Notes: generated by a model from the sequence alone, not told the origin. DNA of 64,000 nt from Pseudomonas putida (GCF_001636055.1 NZ_CP011789.1:4340001-4404000); one strand, 5' to 3'; counted from the first letter of the stretch, positions 32,159 to 41,039 are shown. Numbers and translations: made by a program.

Positions 32159-32182
32159 TGTGGGAGCGGGCTTGCCCGCGAA
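32159..32182 (+). repeat. REP element (P. putida type)
   Basis: TGTGGGAGCGGGCTTGCCCG followed by CGAA, the standard P. putida-group REP core, downstream of the HrpK-like gene. A second hairpin, CACGGGC / GCCCGTG at 32203-32219, follows and may help end transcription. Confidence 0.85.
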
Positions 32183-32382
32183 AAAGACACCGCGCTCCCT
32201 GGCACGGGCTACGCCCGTGTTCTCGGGACAAACCGGGCCGCCGAACCGCCGCTACCCTCCACTACACCCTCAGAAAATTCCGAATCTCTCCGCCAATACT
32301 TCAGCTTAAGGCCACCTGGGAATTATCCTACGCAGCACGCAGCCGTTTCTCTGTTGTTGAAGATAAGCATCAGGGCTAATTT

Positions 32383-32588
32383 CCCCGGGTCGTCCCTATG
32401 GCGACCGGGGGTGAGAGCCCGGCTTTACTGAAGAGTTGGCGGCACTGCTATGGCAGCAGTGCGTGGGCAGGCTTCTGCCTGGCCGGTTTTTGCTAACTCT
32501 CGCCGGTCTCTCACCCCACGCACCGCTGCCACCCTTGTCCTGTGAGAGGGATGATGAAGGTGGCTACTTTGCTTAATGGGAGTTAGCC
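32383..32588 (+). promoter_or_regulatory. Highly structured RNA leader with a possible switch at the ribosome-binding site
   Basis: Hairpin H1 is CCCCGGGTCG / CGACCGGGG (32383-32410). A closing stem pairs GGTGAGAG and CCGGC (32410-32423) with GCCGG and CTCTCACC (32502-32515), 13 pairs with one mismatch. Inside it GAGTTGGC (32433-32440) pairs with GCTAACTC (32492-32499), and two hairpins follow: GCACTGCT / AGCAGTGC (32442-32462) and CAGGC / GCCTG (32468-32481). GAGTTAGC at 32580-32587, overlapping the ribosome-binding site, is a perfect alternative partner for 32492-32499. The pairing is read directly; a regulatory function is inferred. Confidence 0.6.
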
Positions 32589-32837
32589 ATGAAAAAGATC
32601 GTCCCCGATCCACCCCGCCTCAAACTCGTCAACAACCTCTACTTCTCCATCCATTCCGACCTCATTCCGCCCGACGCCTTGGCTCACGCCAGCGAACTGT
32701 TGCGCGGCGTCAGCGAAACCCTCGACGAACACTGCCGGGCCCTGGCCGGTACTCCTGGCCTGAACATGCTCGCCAACGCAGCGCACGCCGCAGAAACGGC
32801 TCGCGCCTTGATCGAACATGCACTGAGGCGGATGTGA
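32589..32837 (+). CDS. Small Pseudomonas-restricted protein (DUF6124-like)
   Basis: 82 residues, MKKIVPDPPRLKLVNNLYFS, then an all-helical part (PPDALAHASELLRGVSETL ... AAETARALIEHALRRM). The MKKIVPDPP start and helical tail are typical of small orphan families found almost only in Pseudomonas (DUF6124/DUF3077 type). The function is unknown. GGGAG precedes the ATG and lies inside the structured leader. The next gene follows after 13 bases. Confidence 0.7.
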   Translation: MKKIVPDPPRLKLVNNLYFSIHSDLIPPDALAHASELLRGVSETLDEHCRALAGTPGLNMLANAAHAAETARALIEHALRRM

Positions 32838-32850
32838 AAGAGGTTCGCTG

Positions 32851-33090
32851 ATGAATGAAGGCACCACACCCGGCATCGCCACTGCGCTAGGGATTTTCCG
32901 CGTGCAACCCGGCATTCCCGTCGGCCAGGCTTTCGACGAAGTCTCGCTACTACTGGGATGCGTGCGCGACCTGAGCGAAATGGGTGATGAATCAATCACG
33001 CCTGCGGCCATGGTCGCCCTGAGGTATCTGAGCGCCATGGCCAAAGCATTGATGAACGACCTGGAAGTCGCCAGAAATCAGTCGCCTTGA
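32851..33090 (+). CDS. DUF3077-family small protein
   Basis: 79 residues with the DUF3077 pattern FRVQPGIPVGQAFDEVSLLLGCV followed by a second helix-rich part. Function unknown; restricted to Pseudomonas as far as known. AAAGAGG precedes the ATG. It probably forms an operon with the DUF6124-like gene under the same structured leader. Confidence 0.78.
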   Translation: MNEGTTPGIATALGIFRVQPGIPVGQAFDEVSLLLGCVRDLSEMGDESITPAAMVALRYLSAMAKALMNDLEVARNQSP

Positions 33091-33132
33091 GTAACCGCCG
33101 CGGCCACAAAGCCTGCAATCCACTGCCCGCCC

Positions 33133-33172
33133 CTGTAGGGGCGGCGGTTCGGCGCCCCGACTTGCCCACGAA
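33133..33172 (+). repeat. Degenerate REP-like element
   Basis: CTGTAGGGGCGGCGGTTCGG ... CGACTTGCCCACGAA resembles the P. putida REP core with a changed arm. It lies between convergent genes. Confidence 0.5.
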
Positions 33173-33243
33173 GCAGACACCTCGGCAAATGGAACCGGCA
33201 TGCTGGTCATCGCAGGACAATAACCACTTGATCCTACGCGCGC

Positions 33244-34485
33244 TTACTTCGCCGCCTCAGACAATTGCTGGATCAATGCCACTGTCAGATAAAGCCTCGG
33301 CGCGATGCTCGACAGCTCGATGTACTCGTCATCGGCATGCAATCCCGCTCCAACCACGCCCATGGTTTCAAGCACTGCCGGCTTCTCGCTGCCGGGCACG
33401 TAGGCATAGCCCGCATCAGTCCCGAAACGCATGGCGATCGGCTCGATGTTGCGATCGATCTTCGCGTAGAGCGTCTGGGCGGTTTTCGCCAACTGCTCGG
33501 AGCCGGCGTTCTTCGCCAACGGCGGGCGGCCCTTGTCGAGGCGCACCGTCACTTCGGTGCCGTCGATGAGTTTTTTCTGCACCAGGCGTTGCGCGTCGGC
33601 CAGCACTCGGTCGCTTTCGCTCAGGTCCGAGTAGCGCATGTCCGCCTCGGCCGTGGCGCTGGCGGGAATGATGTTGCGCTTGTCGCCTGCCTTGACCATC
33701 GTCCAGTTGACCGTGGTGCCTTTGGCCGGGTCACCGAGGTCCTTCAACTGCAGCATCTGGTGGGCCAGCTCCATGGCGGCATTACGCCCAGCCTCGGGTG
33801 CGGAGCCTGCGTGGGAAGACTTGCCTTTCACTTCGAGAAATACGCCATTGATGCCATTGGTCGCGACCGTCACCGCATCCTTGTCCGGTGGCTCGTACGA
33901 GAACACGTAGTCATGCTTGCGCGCCAGTTCCGCGATGATCGCCTTCGAGCCGCTGGAGCCGGTTTCCTCATCCGGGTTGAACAGTACGGTCAAGGTGCCG
34001 AAGCCTTTGAACTTCTCGTCCTGCAGCAGCTTCAGCGAATGCAGGATCATCGCCACACCACCTTTGGCATCGGCCACGCCAGGCCCATAGGCACGCTCGC
34101 CCTCGACCTTGAACGGCCGCTTGGCAGCGGTGCCCGGCAGGAACACCGTGTCGTAGTGGACCATCAGCAGGAACGACTTGCTGCCGGTGCCCTTGAAGGT
34201 GCCGACGATATTGTCGCCCGCCGAGGGGCTTGCAGGGCTGGTCTTGACCTCGGCACCCAACGCCTTGAGCCGCTCGACCAGCAGGGCGCTGACGGTTTTC
34301 AGCCCCGGCGCCTGGCCAGTTCCGGTATCGACATTGACCAGTTGCTTGACGGTGGCGAGATAGGCCTTCTGCTCGGCTTCGGCCTTTTTCAGTAGAGCGT
34401 CGGGAGTCAGGTTGGCGGCAAGGGCGGAAAACGACAGGAATGACAAGGCGATGGCAGCGGCGATCGGTGAGCGTCGGATGGGCAT
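33244..34485 (-). CDS. M20-family metallopeptidase, glutamate carboxypeptidase type
   Basis: 413 residues from the ATG at 34485, beginning with a signal peptide (MPIRRSPIAAAIALSFLSFS, cleaved near ALAA). Zinc-site motifs of the M20 family are MVHYDTVF, GPGVADAKGG and NPDEETGSSGS; the dimerisation domain has GKSSHAGSAPEAGRNA. It resembles carboxypeptidase G2, a periplasmic enzyme that removes C-terminal glutamate from folates and peptides. Exact substrate not known. Confidence 0.88.
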   Translation of the reverse strand: MPIRRSPIAAAIALSFLSFSALAANLTPDALLKKAEAEQKAYLATVKQLVNVDTGTGQAPGLKTVSALLVERLKALGAEVKTSPASPSAGDNIVGTFKGTGSKSFLLMVHYDTVFLPGTAAKRPFKVEGERAYGPGVADAKGGVAMILHSLKLLQDEKFKGFGTLTVLFNPDEETGSSGSKAIIAELARKHDYVFSYEPPDKDAVTVATNGINGVFLEVKGKSSHAGSAPEAGRNAAMELAHQMLQLKDLGDPAKGTTVNWTMVKAGDKRNIIPASATAEADMRYSDLSESDRVLADAQRLVQKKLIDGTEVTVRLDKGRPPLAKNAGSEQLAKTAQTLYAKIDRNIEPIAMRFGTDAGYAYVPGSEKPAVLETMGVVGAGLHADDEYIELSSIAPRLYLTVALIQQLSEAAK

Positions 34486-34596
34486 GCGAAGTCCTTTATC
34501 AATGCAAGGGGAACCTGCAGCTTTGACCATCGATGGCGCTGGCGCCAGCTTTGTAGACCATTTGATGAAGTGCAGGCCATTGGCCTTGATGCAAGA

Positions 34597-34620
34597 AACC
34601 CCGCGATTGCGGGGCTGGGG
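34597..34620 (-). terminator. Terminator of the small membrane protein gene
   Basis: On the minus strand CCCCGC AATC GCGGGG followed by TTTCTT, directly after the 66-residue membrane protein gene. Confidence 0.75.
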
Positions 34621-34622
34621 AT

Positions 34623-34823
34623 TCAGGCAAAGACCTTGATTGTCAGTGCGGTGATGCCCGCCACTGCTGTCACCAGACCGGTCGCGATGCCGATCGGGTA
34701 CCAGAAAGTTTCTCGGGTCAATTTGCCTGCTTCGGCATTGAGCTTGCGAGTCTCTGCCATCAGTTTGGCGATTTCGACGTGAATCTTCTCCGCTTCGGCT
34801 TGGGGCATGTCGTATGGATGCAT
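34623..34823 (-). CDS. Small coiled-coil protein with one membrane helix
   Basis: 66 residues from the ATG at 34823 with GAAGGGAAG upstream. Residues 8-40 are a charged helix (AEKIHVEIAKLMAETRKLNA), followed by WYPIGIATGLVTAVAGITAL, a C-terminal membrane segment. Longer in-frame starts have no ribosome-binding site. Function unknown. Confidence 0.68.
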   Translation of the reverse strand: MHPYDMPQAEAEKIHVEIAKLMAETRKLNAEAGKLTRETFWYPIGIATGLVTAVAGITALTIKVFA

Positions 34824-35134
34824 GAGTCTTCCCTTCGGATGTGGGCTGTTTGTGGGTTTCGACATGGCGCGGGTTGGTTGGGACGAATAACTTATCTTAA
34901 GGCGAACGTTCGGCAAAATCAGCTGGGAGCTACCCAAGCCGTAGGTTGTTTCGCAGGCAATGGTTCCATACCGGACTGACCACCGGGGCCGCGGCAAGCA
35001 AGGCTATACAGGCAAATACGTGGTGCTCTTGGTAAACTGGCGCCTTGAACGCCTCCTGTCGCTGTTTTGTTGGTACAGCGCCCCGAGCGAAGGGTACAAC
35101 GCGACAAAATTGTTGGTAATCGGTACTGAATACG
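34824..35134. other. Intergenic region with native dusA upstream sequence
   Basis: No gene is seen in these 311 bases. The right end (35110-35134) resembles the sequence before the functional dusA at 47640-47664 (AATCGGTAC...ACGTTGA), so this is probably the original dusA promoter region, now 12.5 kb away from the dusA body. Confidence 0.5.
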
Positions 35135-35278
35135 TTGAACGAACGCACTGCTTCACAAGCCTCAAACCCACAAACCACGCGCCCTGAACCCTCCCGCCGG
35201 TTCAGCGTTGCACCGATGATGGATTGGGCGCATATATCTCACAGGCCTTTATTCTCGTACCACGCAGCACTGGTGTAG
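35135..35278 (+). pseudogene. dusA: 5' remnant of dusA at the left island boundary
   Basis: TTG-started frame giving LNERTASQASNPQTTRPEPS then RRFSVAPMMDW, which matches the N-terminus of DusA up to MMDW, then leaves the family (AHISHRPLFSYHAALV, stop at 35276). It is the original 5' end of dusA, cut by island insertion. Confidence 0.82.
35185..35227 (+). repeat. dusA attachment site, left copy
   Basis: TGAACCCTCCCGCCGGTTCA, then GCGTTGCACCGATGATGGAT and TGG. The same sequence with few changes occurs at 40906 and 47715. The similarity to the right copy extends upstream over CAAACCACGCGCCCTGA. Confidence 0.85.
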
Positions 35279-35566
35279 CGGTTAAGTACCAATTTTGTAC
35301 CACCCAACCCCTTCAATTTGACCAGCCATCTTGCAATGCTGGATGACGAGGCGGGTTGGCCGCTGTTCGGCATTCACAAAACGTCAAGGCCTCCACATTG
35401 CCCCTCTCATAGCTAATTGCTATCTTAACTTTTTGACACCCAAGCGACAGAGCTAGACTCCTTACCAACCGAAAACTCGCAGATACAAGTGCTAACTCCG
35501 CACAGTCGAAATGGTTCTGCATAGGTGATTAACTTCTCTTTACATCCGACATAAAGGACTTGTAAC

Positions 35567-37982
35567 GTGGCTGGAAATCGCAAAGTCATCAGTTTTTTTT
35601 CTTGCGTCCCCTGGCGACTTGGACGAAGAGCGAAAAATTGTAAAAAACGTCATTGATGATCTGAATCTGATGTTTGGTGCTAAGCTTAGCATCTTCATAG
35701 AACTCGTCGGCCGGGAAGATACAGGATCAAAAATAGGCCGACCTCAAGCACTAATTAACAAGGAGCTTGAGCGCTGCGACGTATTCATCGGCCTCATTTG
35801 GAAGAGGTGGGGCACACCACCCGATACCGAAGGAAAGTTCTCTTCAGGGTTCGAAGAAGAGTTTTACGTGGCATCAGAAAGTCATAGAAAAGATAAAAAA
35901 CCTCTAATGAGCTTGTTTTTTAAAGAGGTAGAGCAACAGCTGCTGACCGACCCAGGCGAGCATCTCCAAAAGGTAATAAAATTCAGAAAGAAAATAATAG
36001 ACGAAAAAAAAATTCTGTTCGAAACCTTCAAGGGAAAAGAAGATCTAGAAAGGCTTGTGCGCAGATGCATAACCAAGTACGCACTAGAACACATTGAGTT
36101 TACCACGCCAGACACTCTTGAAGCGCAAAACCCCGAACAGAGTGACAAACCCACAAAGACAGGGAATGGACCTTTCCCGACTTTAAGCGCAAATTTCATA
36201 AAAGATCTTCTTACGAGGACCGTAACGAACGATGAGCAACCCAAGCTAAAGCCTTTTGAGGTAGCGCGATTTAGGCTGGTAGCATCTTCAGTCGGCGATA
36301 GCACCAATGATACCACTTACATTGGCGCTCACGATGCCAACCTTTTATTTAAATATCGGGCCGAGTGCAATTTTGAATTTTCGGAAGTTCTACACTTAAT
36401 CCTTGCAGGCGCCAAAAATCTCGGCCATGAGAACATGCCATTCTGGCATTGGCTTACACTAGCCACTAACCCAGCAATCGACCTCAGCTTTCTAACGTGG
36501 ATGTTCCCTGACAATGAAGCTGTAACAAAAAGTTCAATTATCGACCTGATGACATTAACAGGCACAGAAATCAAAAGCGACGAACACTTCAAAAGAGCAG
36601 ACTACCTCAGCGACTGGCTTAACTCAAAGACCAAAATTCCCACCCGAAACGCCGCCTTAAAATATTTGGCCAAATACGGTAAAACAGAAGACCTGGATCT
36701 AATAAAAGCTGTAATCGACGAGAACGAATCACAGAGCATTACTCCAGCAAATGAAGCCTACATATCTATCAAACTTCGTGACGGAGCAGATGCCGCAATA
36801 GAGTCCGCTCAAGCTCTGCAACCCGCCGCACTTAGCACTAAACTCGTCGACGATATATTCGAAAACCCAGGCGCAATATCTAATCTTCGCCTAGAACAGG
36901 CTATAGAAAATCGCAATAGTAATATTAGACGCAAGGCCCTTAAACTTGCCGTAACCAGAAAGATCATTAGCCTTGAGAAAGCTGACGAACTGAGACTAGA
37001 CCCAGACGTAAAAATTCGACTACTGGCACTTGAAGCACTCAACAGCCACAATGTAAAGATTGGCGAAAATGAGGCTAAAGCATTACTCATGTCGGATACA
37101 AACAAGCCAACCCAGGAAGAAACTGAAGCCTGGGACAAATATCGCCCCCTTGCGATGCAAAGCATAAGCGACAATGAACTATTAAGTAGAGCAGAGCGCG
37201 AATCACCCCTGGTGATAAGCTCTTACATTGAATATTACCGCCGAAACAAAAACAGACTTCGCAAGGAAATCGAGGCAAGGATTGAGGACGGTTTCAAAGC
37301 CCACTACGAATCGAGCATACAAGCATGGGCCCGGCATTACAACCGCGAACTCAGCACTGCCAAGGAAAACTTTGCCTCGCTTGAAGAATTCATGATCACT
37401 CGCATTAAACGCGCCACGCTTACTCTTCTAATAGAAAGCAACAGCAAAGTAGACCTTTTTGTAGTCCGACGATTACTAGAAGACACAGCAATAAAACCAA
37501 CTGATGAAGATATTCAATATTTCTGGCATGCTGGTGAATGGCAAGATATCCCACGAGTTATTTCTTTATCACAACGCATCCGCAGCTCAACAAGCCTCCT
37601 AGGCCAAGTAATGACAGAAAAAACACTGCAAACAACTGTTAAAGTCATAATGAAGCTTGCGCGAAACCGAGCAGCTGAAATACTTGAAATAAGCTGTCCC
37701 GCACAAATACGCCAACATCTTATTTCTTCAATGCCCGACAAGGACTTTGTCAACCTCGGACTGGGGCGTTTAAAAGCGCTATTGCAGGATGAAGATAGCG
37801 GCATAAGAAAACACTGCGCATTGAAGTGTTGCAAGACCCTCCCGCGAAAAACACTCAAGGAGATTTTTGAGGAACACATGAGGTCTCCAACCACCTATTA
37901 CAACGTCACGCACTGGCTCGACTTCGGAGTTTCAGCAAAAAAAGATCAAATTCGAAATCTGTGCTCCGAGACCTTTATCTGA
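35567..37982 (+). CDS. Putative defence protein: SPGDLDEER effector-like domain plus helical repeats
   Basis: The clean frame starts at a TTG (35619), but the family start is earlier: GTG at 35567 with AAAGGA eight bases upstream reads MAGNRKVIS, and one T fewer in the T8 run at 35593-35600 would join it to FFLASPGDLDEERKIVKNV. That motif opens DUF4062-type, TIR-like nucleotide-processing domains (about the first 130 residues). The remaining 650 residues are helix-rich with HEAT-like parts (SNLRLEQAIENRNSNIRRKA, DPDVKIRLLALEAL). Much lower GC than core genes. The TTG-started product has 787 residues. Defence role is inference. Confidence 0.6.
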
Positions 37983-38221
37983 AAAAGACATATTACCTTT
38001 ACACAGACCAAACCTTACCGAAACGTGAAATCTCATCAAGGCACCTACACTCGCATACAGCATACCTCCCCGATTGTGCTTGAGTATTAACGTAAAAAAG
38101 CGCCCAAACCCTTATGTACTAAGGGCTTGGGCGCTTTTTATCTTTGCGGGGGAGGCCAACAAAAGTCATGGAGGGGCATAGAACAGCGCTCAGTTTGCCC
38201 CTTTTTTTGCGCCATGCCCCG
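37983..38221. terminator. Terminator region between the effector-like gene and umuC
   Basis: AAGCGCCCAAaCCCTT / AAGGGcTTGGGCGCTTTTT (38098-38140) is a strong terminator for the plus-strand gene and, by symmetry, for umuC. The rest of this gap holds nothing recognisable. Confidence 0.85.
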
Positions 38222-39493
38222 CTACCGAACTCGCCACAATTGATCGATCTGCGTGGTATATGACCTACTCATCAGCTCGCGGCGCATACCCCAATCGGGG
38301 GCCCTGGGTACACTGCCCGACCTCATTGTCCCTCGCCCATATCGGTCGTTGATCTGGTCCACCACCGACATCAGTCTGTCGCTCGCCACAGGCTGCGTGA
38401 TCACGAAGAGATCATCCGTGAATTCACCTGGCTGCCGCAAATCGAGCAGCAGCACTTCGGCCTTGCTGTAACGATAGCCCTCCCTGAAAACACGCTCCAC
38501 CGCGCTTGTCGCCGCCCTGGTGAGCAGCAGCGTATCGTTCGTAGGGTAAGGCAGCTCCACAAGCGCTCCCTGCGCATGGTGCAGCTCATCAGGGTTGAAC
38601 ATGCCAGTACGGATACTCACCCGCATGCGCTTGCATACCGAGCCCTGCGCCCGCAGCTTTTCAGCTGCTCGGCCGGTGTAGGTGGCCACGGCCTGCTTGA
38701 TCGGGGCAAGATCACTCAGTCGCTTGCCGAACATCCTGCTGCAGCAGATCTCCTGTTTCGGGGGTGCTGCCTCGTCCAGTTCGAGGCAGGGAACGCCAGC
38801 CAGCTCGCGCGCGGTCTTCTCCACCACCACGCTGAACTTGTCCCGCAACATGCGCGGATCAGCCTTTGCCAGGTCCATGGCTTTCTGAATCCCCATGCTC
38901 CTCAGGTGCTCGGTCATCCGCCGCCCAATACCCCACACCTCCTTGATCTCGGTATTACGCAGCACCCAGTCACGCTCGAAGTCCGTCGTGATATCGACCA
39001 CGCCGCCCGTGTGCGCCTGCAGCCGCTTTGCGGTGTGGTTGGCGAGCTTCGCGAGGGTCTTGGTGCGGGCGATGCCGACACCGACCGGTATGCCGGTACG
39101 CTGCAGCACCTTGGCCCGCACGTCGCGGCCGAACTGGCTCAAGCTGCCCTGCACGCCGGTGAGATCGGCGAAGCATTCGTCGATCGAATAGACCTCAGCC
39201 GCAGGCACCATCGATTCGATGATCGACATTACGCGCTCACTCATGTCGCCATACAGCGCGTAATTAGAGGAGAACGCCACCACGCCGTGCCGCTTCAGCC
39301 TCTCGCGGCATTGGAAGTACGGTTCTCCCATCTTCACGAACGGTTTGGCGTCGTAGCTGCGCGCGATCACGCAGCCGTCGTTATTGCTCAGTACCACGAT
39401 AGGTGTCTTAGCCAGATCCGGCCGGAACACGCGTTCGCAGCTCGCGTAGAACGAGTTGCAATCGATCAGCGCAAACACCTGGTCACTGCGCAT
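38222..39493 (-). CDS. umuC: DNA polymerase V catalytic subunit, UmuC type (RulB-like)
   Basis: 423 residues from the ATG at 39493 (MRSDQVFALIDCNSFYASCE). The Y-family polymerase metal sites are ALIDCNSFYASCE and YSIDECFADL. The thumb and little-finger regions follow, ending with the UmuC-type C-terminus RRELMSRSYTTQIDQLWRVR. With processed UmuD it performs error-prone lesion bypass. Its start overlaps the umuD end by 11 bases. The operon is under a LexA box. Confidence 0.95.
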   Translation of the reverse strand: MRSDQVFALIDCNSFYASCERVFRPDLAKTPIVVLSNNDGCVIARSYDAKPFVKMGEPYFQCRERLKRHGVVAFSSNYALYGDMSERVMSIIESMVPAAEVYSIDECFADLTGVQGSLSQFGRDVRAKVLQRTGIPVGVGIARTKTLAKLANHTAKRLQAHTGGVVDITTDFERDWVLRNTEIKEVWGIGRRMTEHLRSMGIQKAMDLAKADPRMLRDKFSVVVEKTARELAGVPCLELDEAAPPKQEICCSRMFGKRLSDLAPIKQAVATYTGRAAEKLRAQGSVCKRMRVSIRTGMFNPDELHHAQGALVELPYPTNDTLLLTRAATSAVERVFREGYRYSKAEVLLLDLRQPGEFTDDLFVITQPVASDRLMSVVDQINDRYGRGTMRSGSVPRAPDWGMRRELMSRSYTTQIDQLWRVR

Positions 39494-39911
39494 GATCGCG
39501 CACGCTGTAGCGAACCACACCCCAGATGACCAGGTCATCGCCCTCCATCACGTACCGGGGTGGATAGCTGGGGTTCTCGGACAGAAGCATCACCACCCCA
39601 CCCCGCTTGTGCAGGCGTTTGCAGACAGGCTCAGCGTTGATCGCAGCGATCACGATGTCGCCATGCTCTGCTTCCTTGCTGCGGTCTACGATAAGAAGGT
39701 CGCCGGAAAAAATGCCAGCGCCCTGCATGCTGTCACCCTCCACTTGCACCAGGTACACATGGGGCGCCCGTAGCTCGAATAGCTCATCGAGTGAGATGTG
39801 ACGTTCCAGATGATCCGCCGCTGGTGAGGGGAAGCCTGCGGGCACTCGAAACGAATACACGGGCAGCAATGCAGGGCCACCGGTCGGGACTCCCAGGAAA
39901 GTGATGGTCAT
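39483..39911 (-). CDS. umuD: UmuD-type S24 peptidase (RulA-like)
   Basis: 142 residues. Self-cleavage site PAG-FPSPA (Ala25-Gly26); catalytic Ser61 in EGDSMQGAG and Lys98 in PVCKRL match the S60/K97 spacing of E. coli UmuD. After RecA-stimulated cleavage it forms UmuD'2C. It is promoter-proximal to umuC, with the LexA box 24 bases before its ATG. Confidence 0.95.
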   Translation of the reverse strand: MTITFLGVPTGGPALLPVYSFRVPAGFPSPAADHLERHISLDELFELRAPHVYLVQVEGDSMQGAGIFSGDLLIVDRSKEAEHGDIVIAAINAEPVCKRLHKRGGVVMLLSENPSYPPRYVMEGDDLVIWGVVRYSVRDHAQ

Positions 39912-39934
39912 GAGGGGTTATTCCAGATAAATAA

Positions 39935-39950
39935 CTGTATATATGTACAG
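39935..39950. promoter_or_regulatory. LexA (SOS) box shared by umuDC and the SRAP gene
   Basis: CTGTATATATGTACAG, a CTG-N10-CAG palindrome with an AT-rich centre, between the divergent umuD (ATG 39911) and SRAP (ATG 40018) genes. Both units are therefore predicted to be SOS-induced. Confidence 0.9.
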
Positions 39951-40017
39951 TTAACGGTCAGATCGTTCCCCCGTCAACGCCAGGCGTGTGGAAGCCGACG
40001 AACGAGCGAGGTGAGAT

Positions 40018-40707
40018 ATGTGCGGCCGTTACTCGATCTACGAATCCATGGACAACTACCTCCGGCAGTTGAGCCTCGACCTGGTCGTGATCAATGGCTA
40101 TGACCACGAGCAGATCAATCGATACAACGTCGCCCCATCCACCCGATTGGAGATAATACGAGCGGTACCAGAAGGGTTGAGGGTAGATCGAGTGAAATGG
40201 GGATGGGCGCCGTTTTGGGCGAAGGGGAAGCGTCCTGACCCGATCAATGCGCGGGCAGAAACGGTGGTGACGGGGAAGTTTTTCAAATCACTTTGGCCGA
40301 ATGGCCGAGCCTTGGCACCGGCGAATGGCTGGTTCGAGTGGATAGCTGATCCTGCGGACCCAAAGCGCAAGCAACCCTACTACATCCAGGCAACGGACGA
40401 AGCCCCGCTGTTCTTCGCGGCGCTGGCCGAAGCTCACTCAGCACTTGAACCAGACGAACGGGACGGCTTCGTGATCATCACCGCTGCAGCTGACCAAGGT
40501 CTCGTCGATATACACGACCGCAAACCTCTTGTGCTCTCGCCCGAGGTTGCTCGTGAGTGGATCTCGCCAGATACATCAATGGAGCGCGCAGAAGAGATAG
40601 TGCGTACCGGTTGCCGAGCCGCAGGTGATTTCAAGTGGCATGCAGTCCGTAAGGATGTAGGCAGTGTCCGCAACCAGGGTCCTGAATTGATATTACCTGC
40701 GGATTGA
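40018..40707 (+). CDS. SOS response-associated peptidase (SRAP, YedK/HMCES family)
   Basis: 229 residues. Catalytic Cys2 (MCGRYS), Asn77 in DPINARAET, Glu107 in NGWFEW and His166 in DIHDRKPLVL correspond to C2/N75/E105/H160 of E. coli YedK. The family crosslinks to abasic sites in single-stranded DNA and shields them. The HDRKPLVL variant replaces the usual HDRMP. GAGGTGA precedes the ATG. The shared LexA box links it to umuDC. Confidence 0.93.
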   Translation: MCGRYSIYESMDNYLRQLSLDLVVINGYDHEQINRYNVAPSTRLEIIRAVPEGLRVDRVKWGWAPFWAKGKRPDPINARAETVVTGKFFKSLWPNGRALAPANGWFEWIADPADPKRKQPYYIQATDEAPLFFAALAEAHSALEPDERDGFVIITAAADQGLVDIHDRKPLVLSPEVAREWISPDTSMERAEEIVRTGCRAAGDFKWHAVRKDVGSVRNQGPELILPAD

Positions 40708-40772
40708 TTGAAAGAGCCTCAGCCAGTCCTCGGACAGCTCTTGCGCCTGTCTTGGTACCTGGCTTGAGTTAC

Positions 40773-40892
40773 TTGCGTTCGGGCGAACGCCTGACACTCT
40801 TGGTAGACTAGGAGACCTTTTATCTTGAGGCCGATCTGGACGGTATAGCTGACCGTTCCATCGGCCTTTTTCCTTGCTTTGATCGTTGCCAT
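40773..40892 (-). pseudogene. N-terminal remnant of the island A tyrosine integrase
   Basis: Forty codons from an ATG at 40892: MATIKARKKADGTVSYTVQI then GLKIKGLLVYQECQAFARTQ. This matches the N-terminal arm-binding domain of the integrase at 46496-47574 (MATIRPRKKADGTISYTAQI). The remainder of the gene is gone. It sits 14 bases from the middle attachment site, which identifies the right end of island A. Confidence 0.8.
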
Positions 40893-40905
40893 ATTTTCCG
40901 GTGGC

Positions 40906-40950
40906 TGAACCCTCCCGCCGGTTCAGCGTTGCACCCATGATTGACTGGAC
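40906..40950 (+). repeat. dusA attachment site, middle copy
   Basis: TGAACCCTCCCGCCGGTTCA, then GCGTTGCACCCATGATTGAC and TGGAC. It marks the border between islands A and B. The upstream extension shared by the outer copies is lost here. Confidence 0.83.
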
Positions 40951-40992
40951 CAGTGCTTCCTGAATACCCAATTTTGCTGGAGTGGTGATAGA

Positions 40993-41039
40993 AAAGGCGC
41001 CCAAGCCCCGGCATATCGGAGCTTGGGCGCCTTTTTTTT
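40993..41039. terminator. Terminator at the left end of island B
   Basis: AAGGCGCCCAAGC / GCTTGGGCGCCTTTTTTTT stem with a 13-base loop. It closely resembles the terminator at 38098-38140 and lies at the 3' end of the repeat-SH3 gene (minus strand). Confidence 0.85.

Noticed and set aside
35260..35300. Possible tRNA fragment (GTGTAGCGGTTAAGTACC) near the left island end
   Set aside because: Only a D-arm-like stretch; no acceptor, anticodon or T arm can be formed.
35433..35459. TTGACA / TAGACT promoter before the island A effector-like gene
   Set aside because: Spacing of 15 bases is poor and no second support was found.
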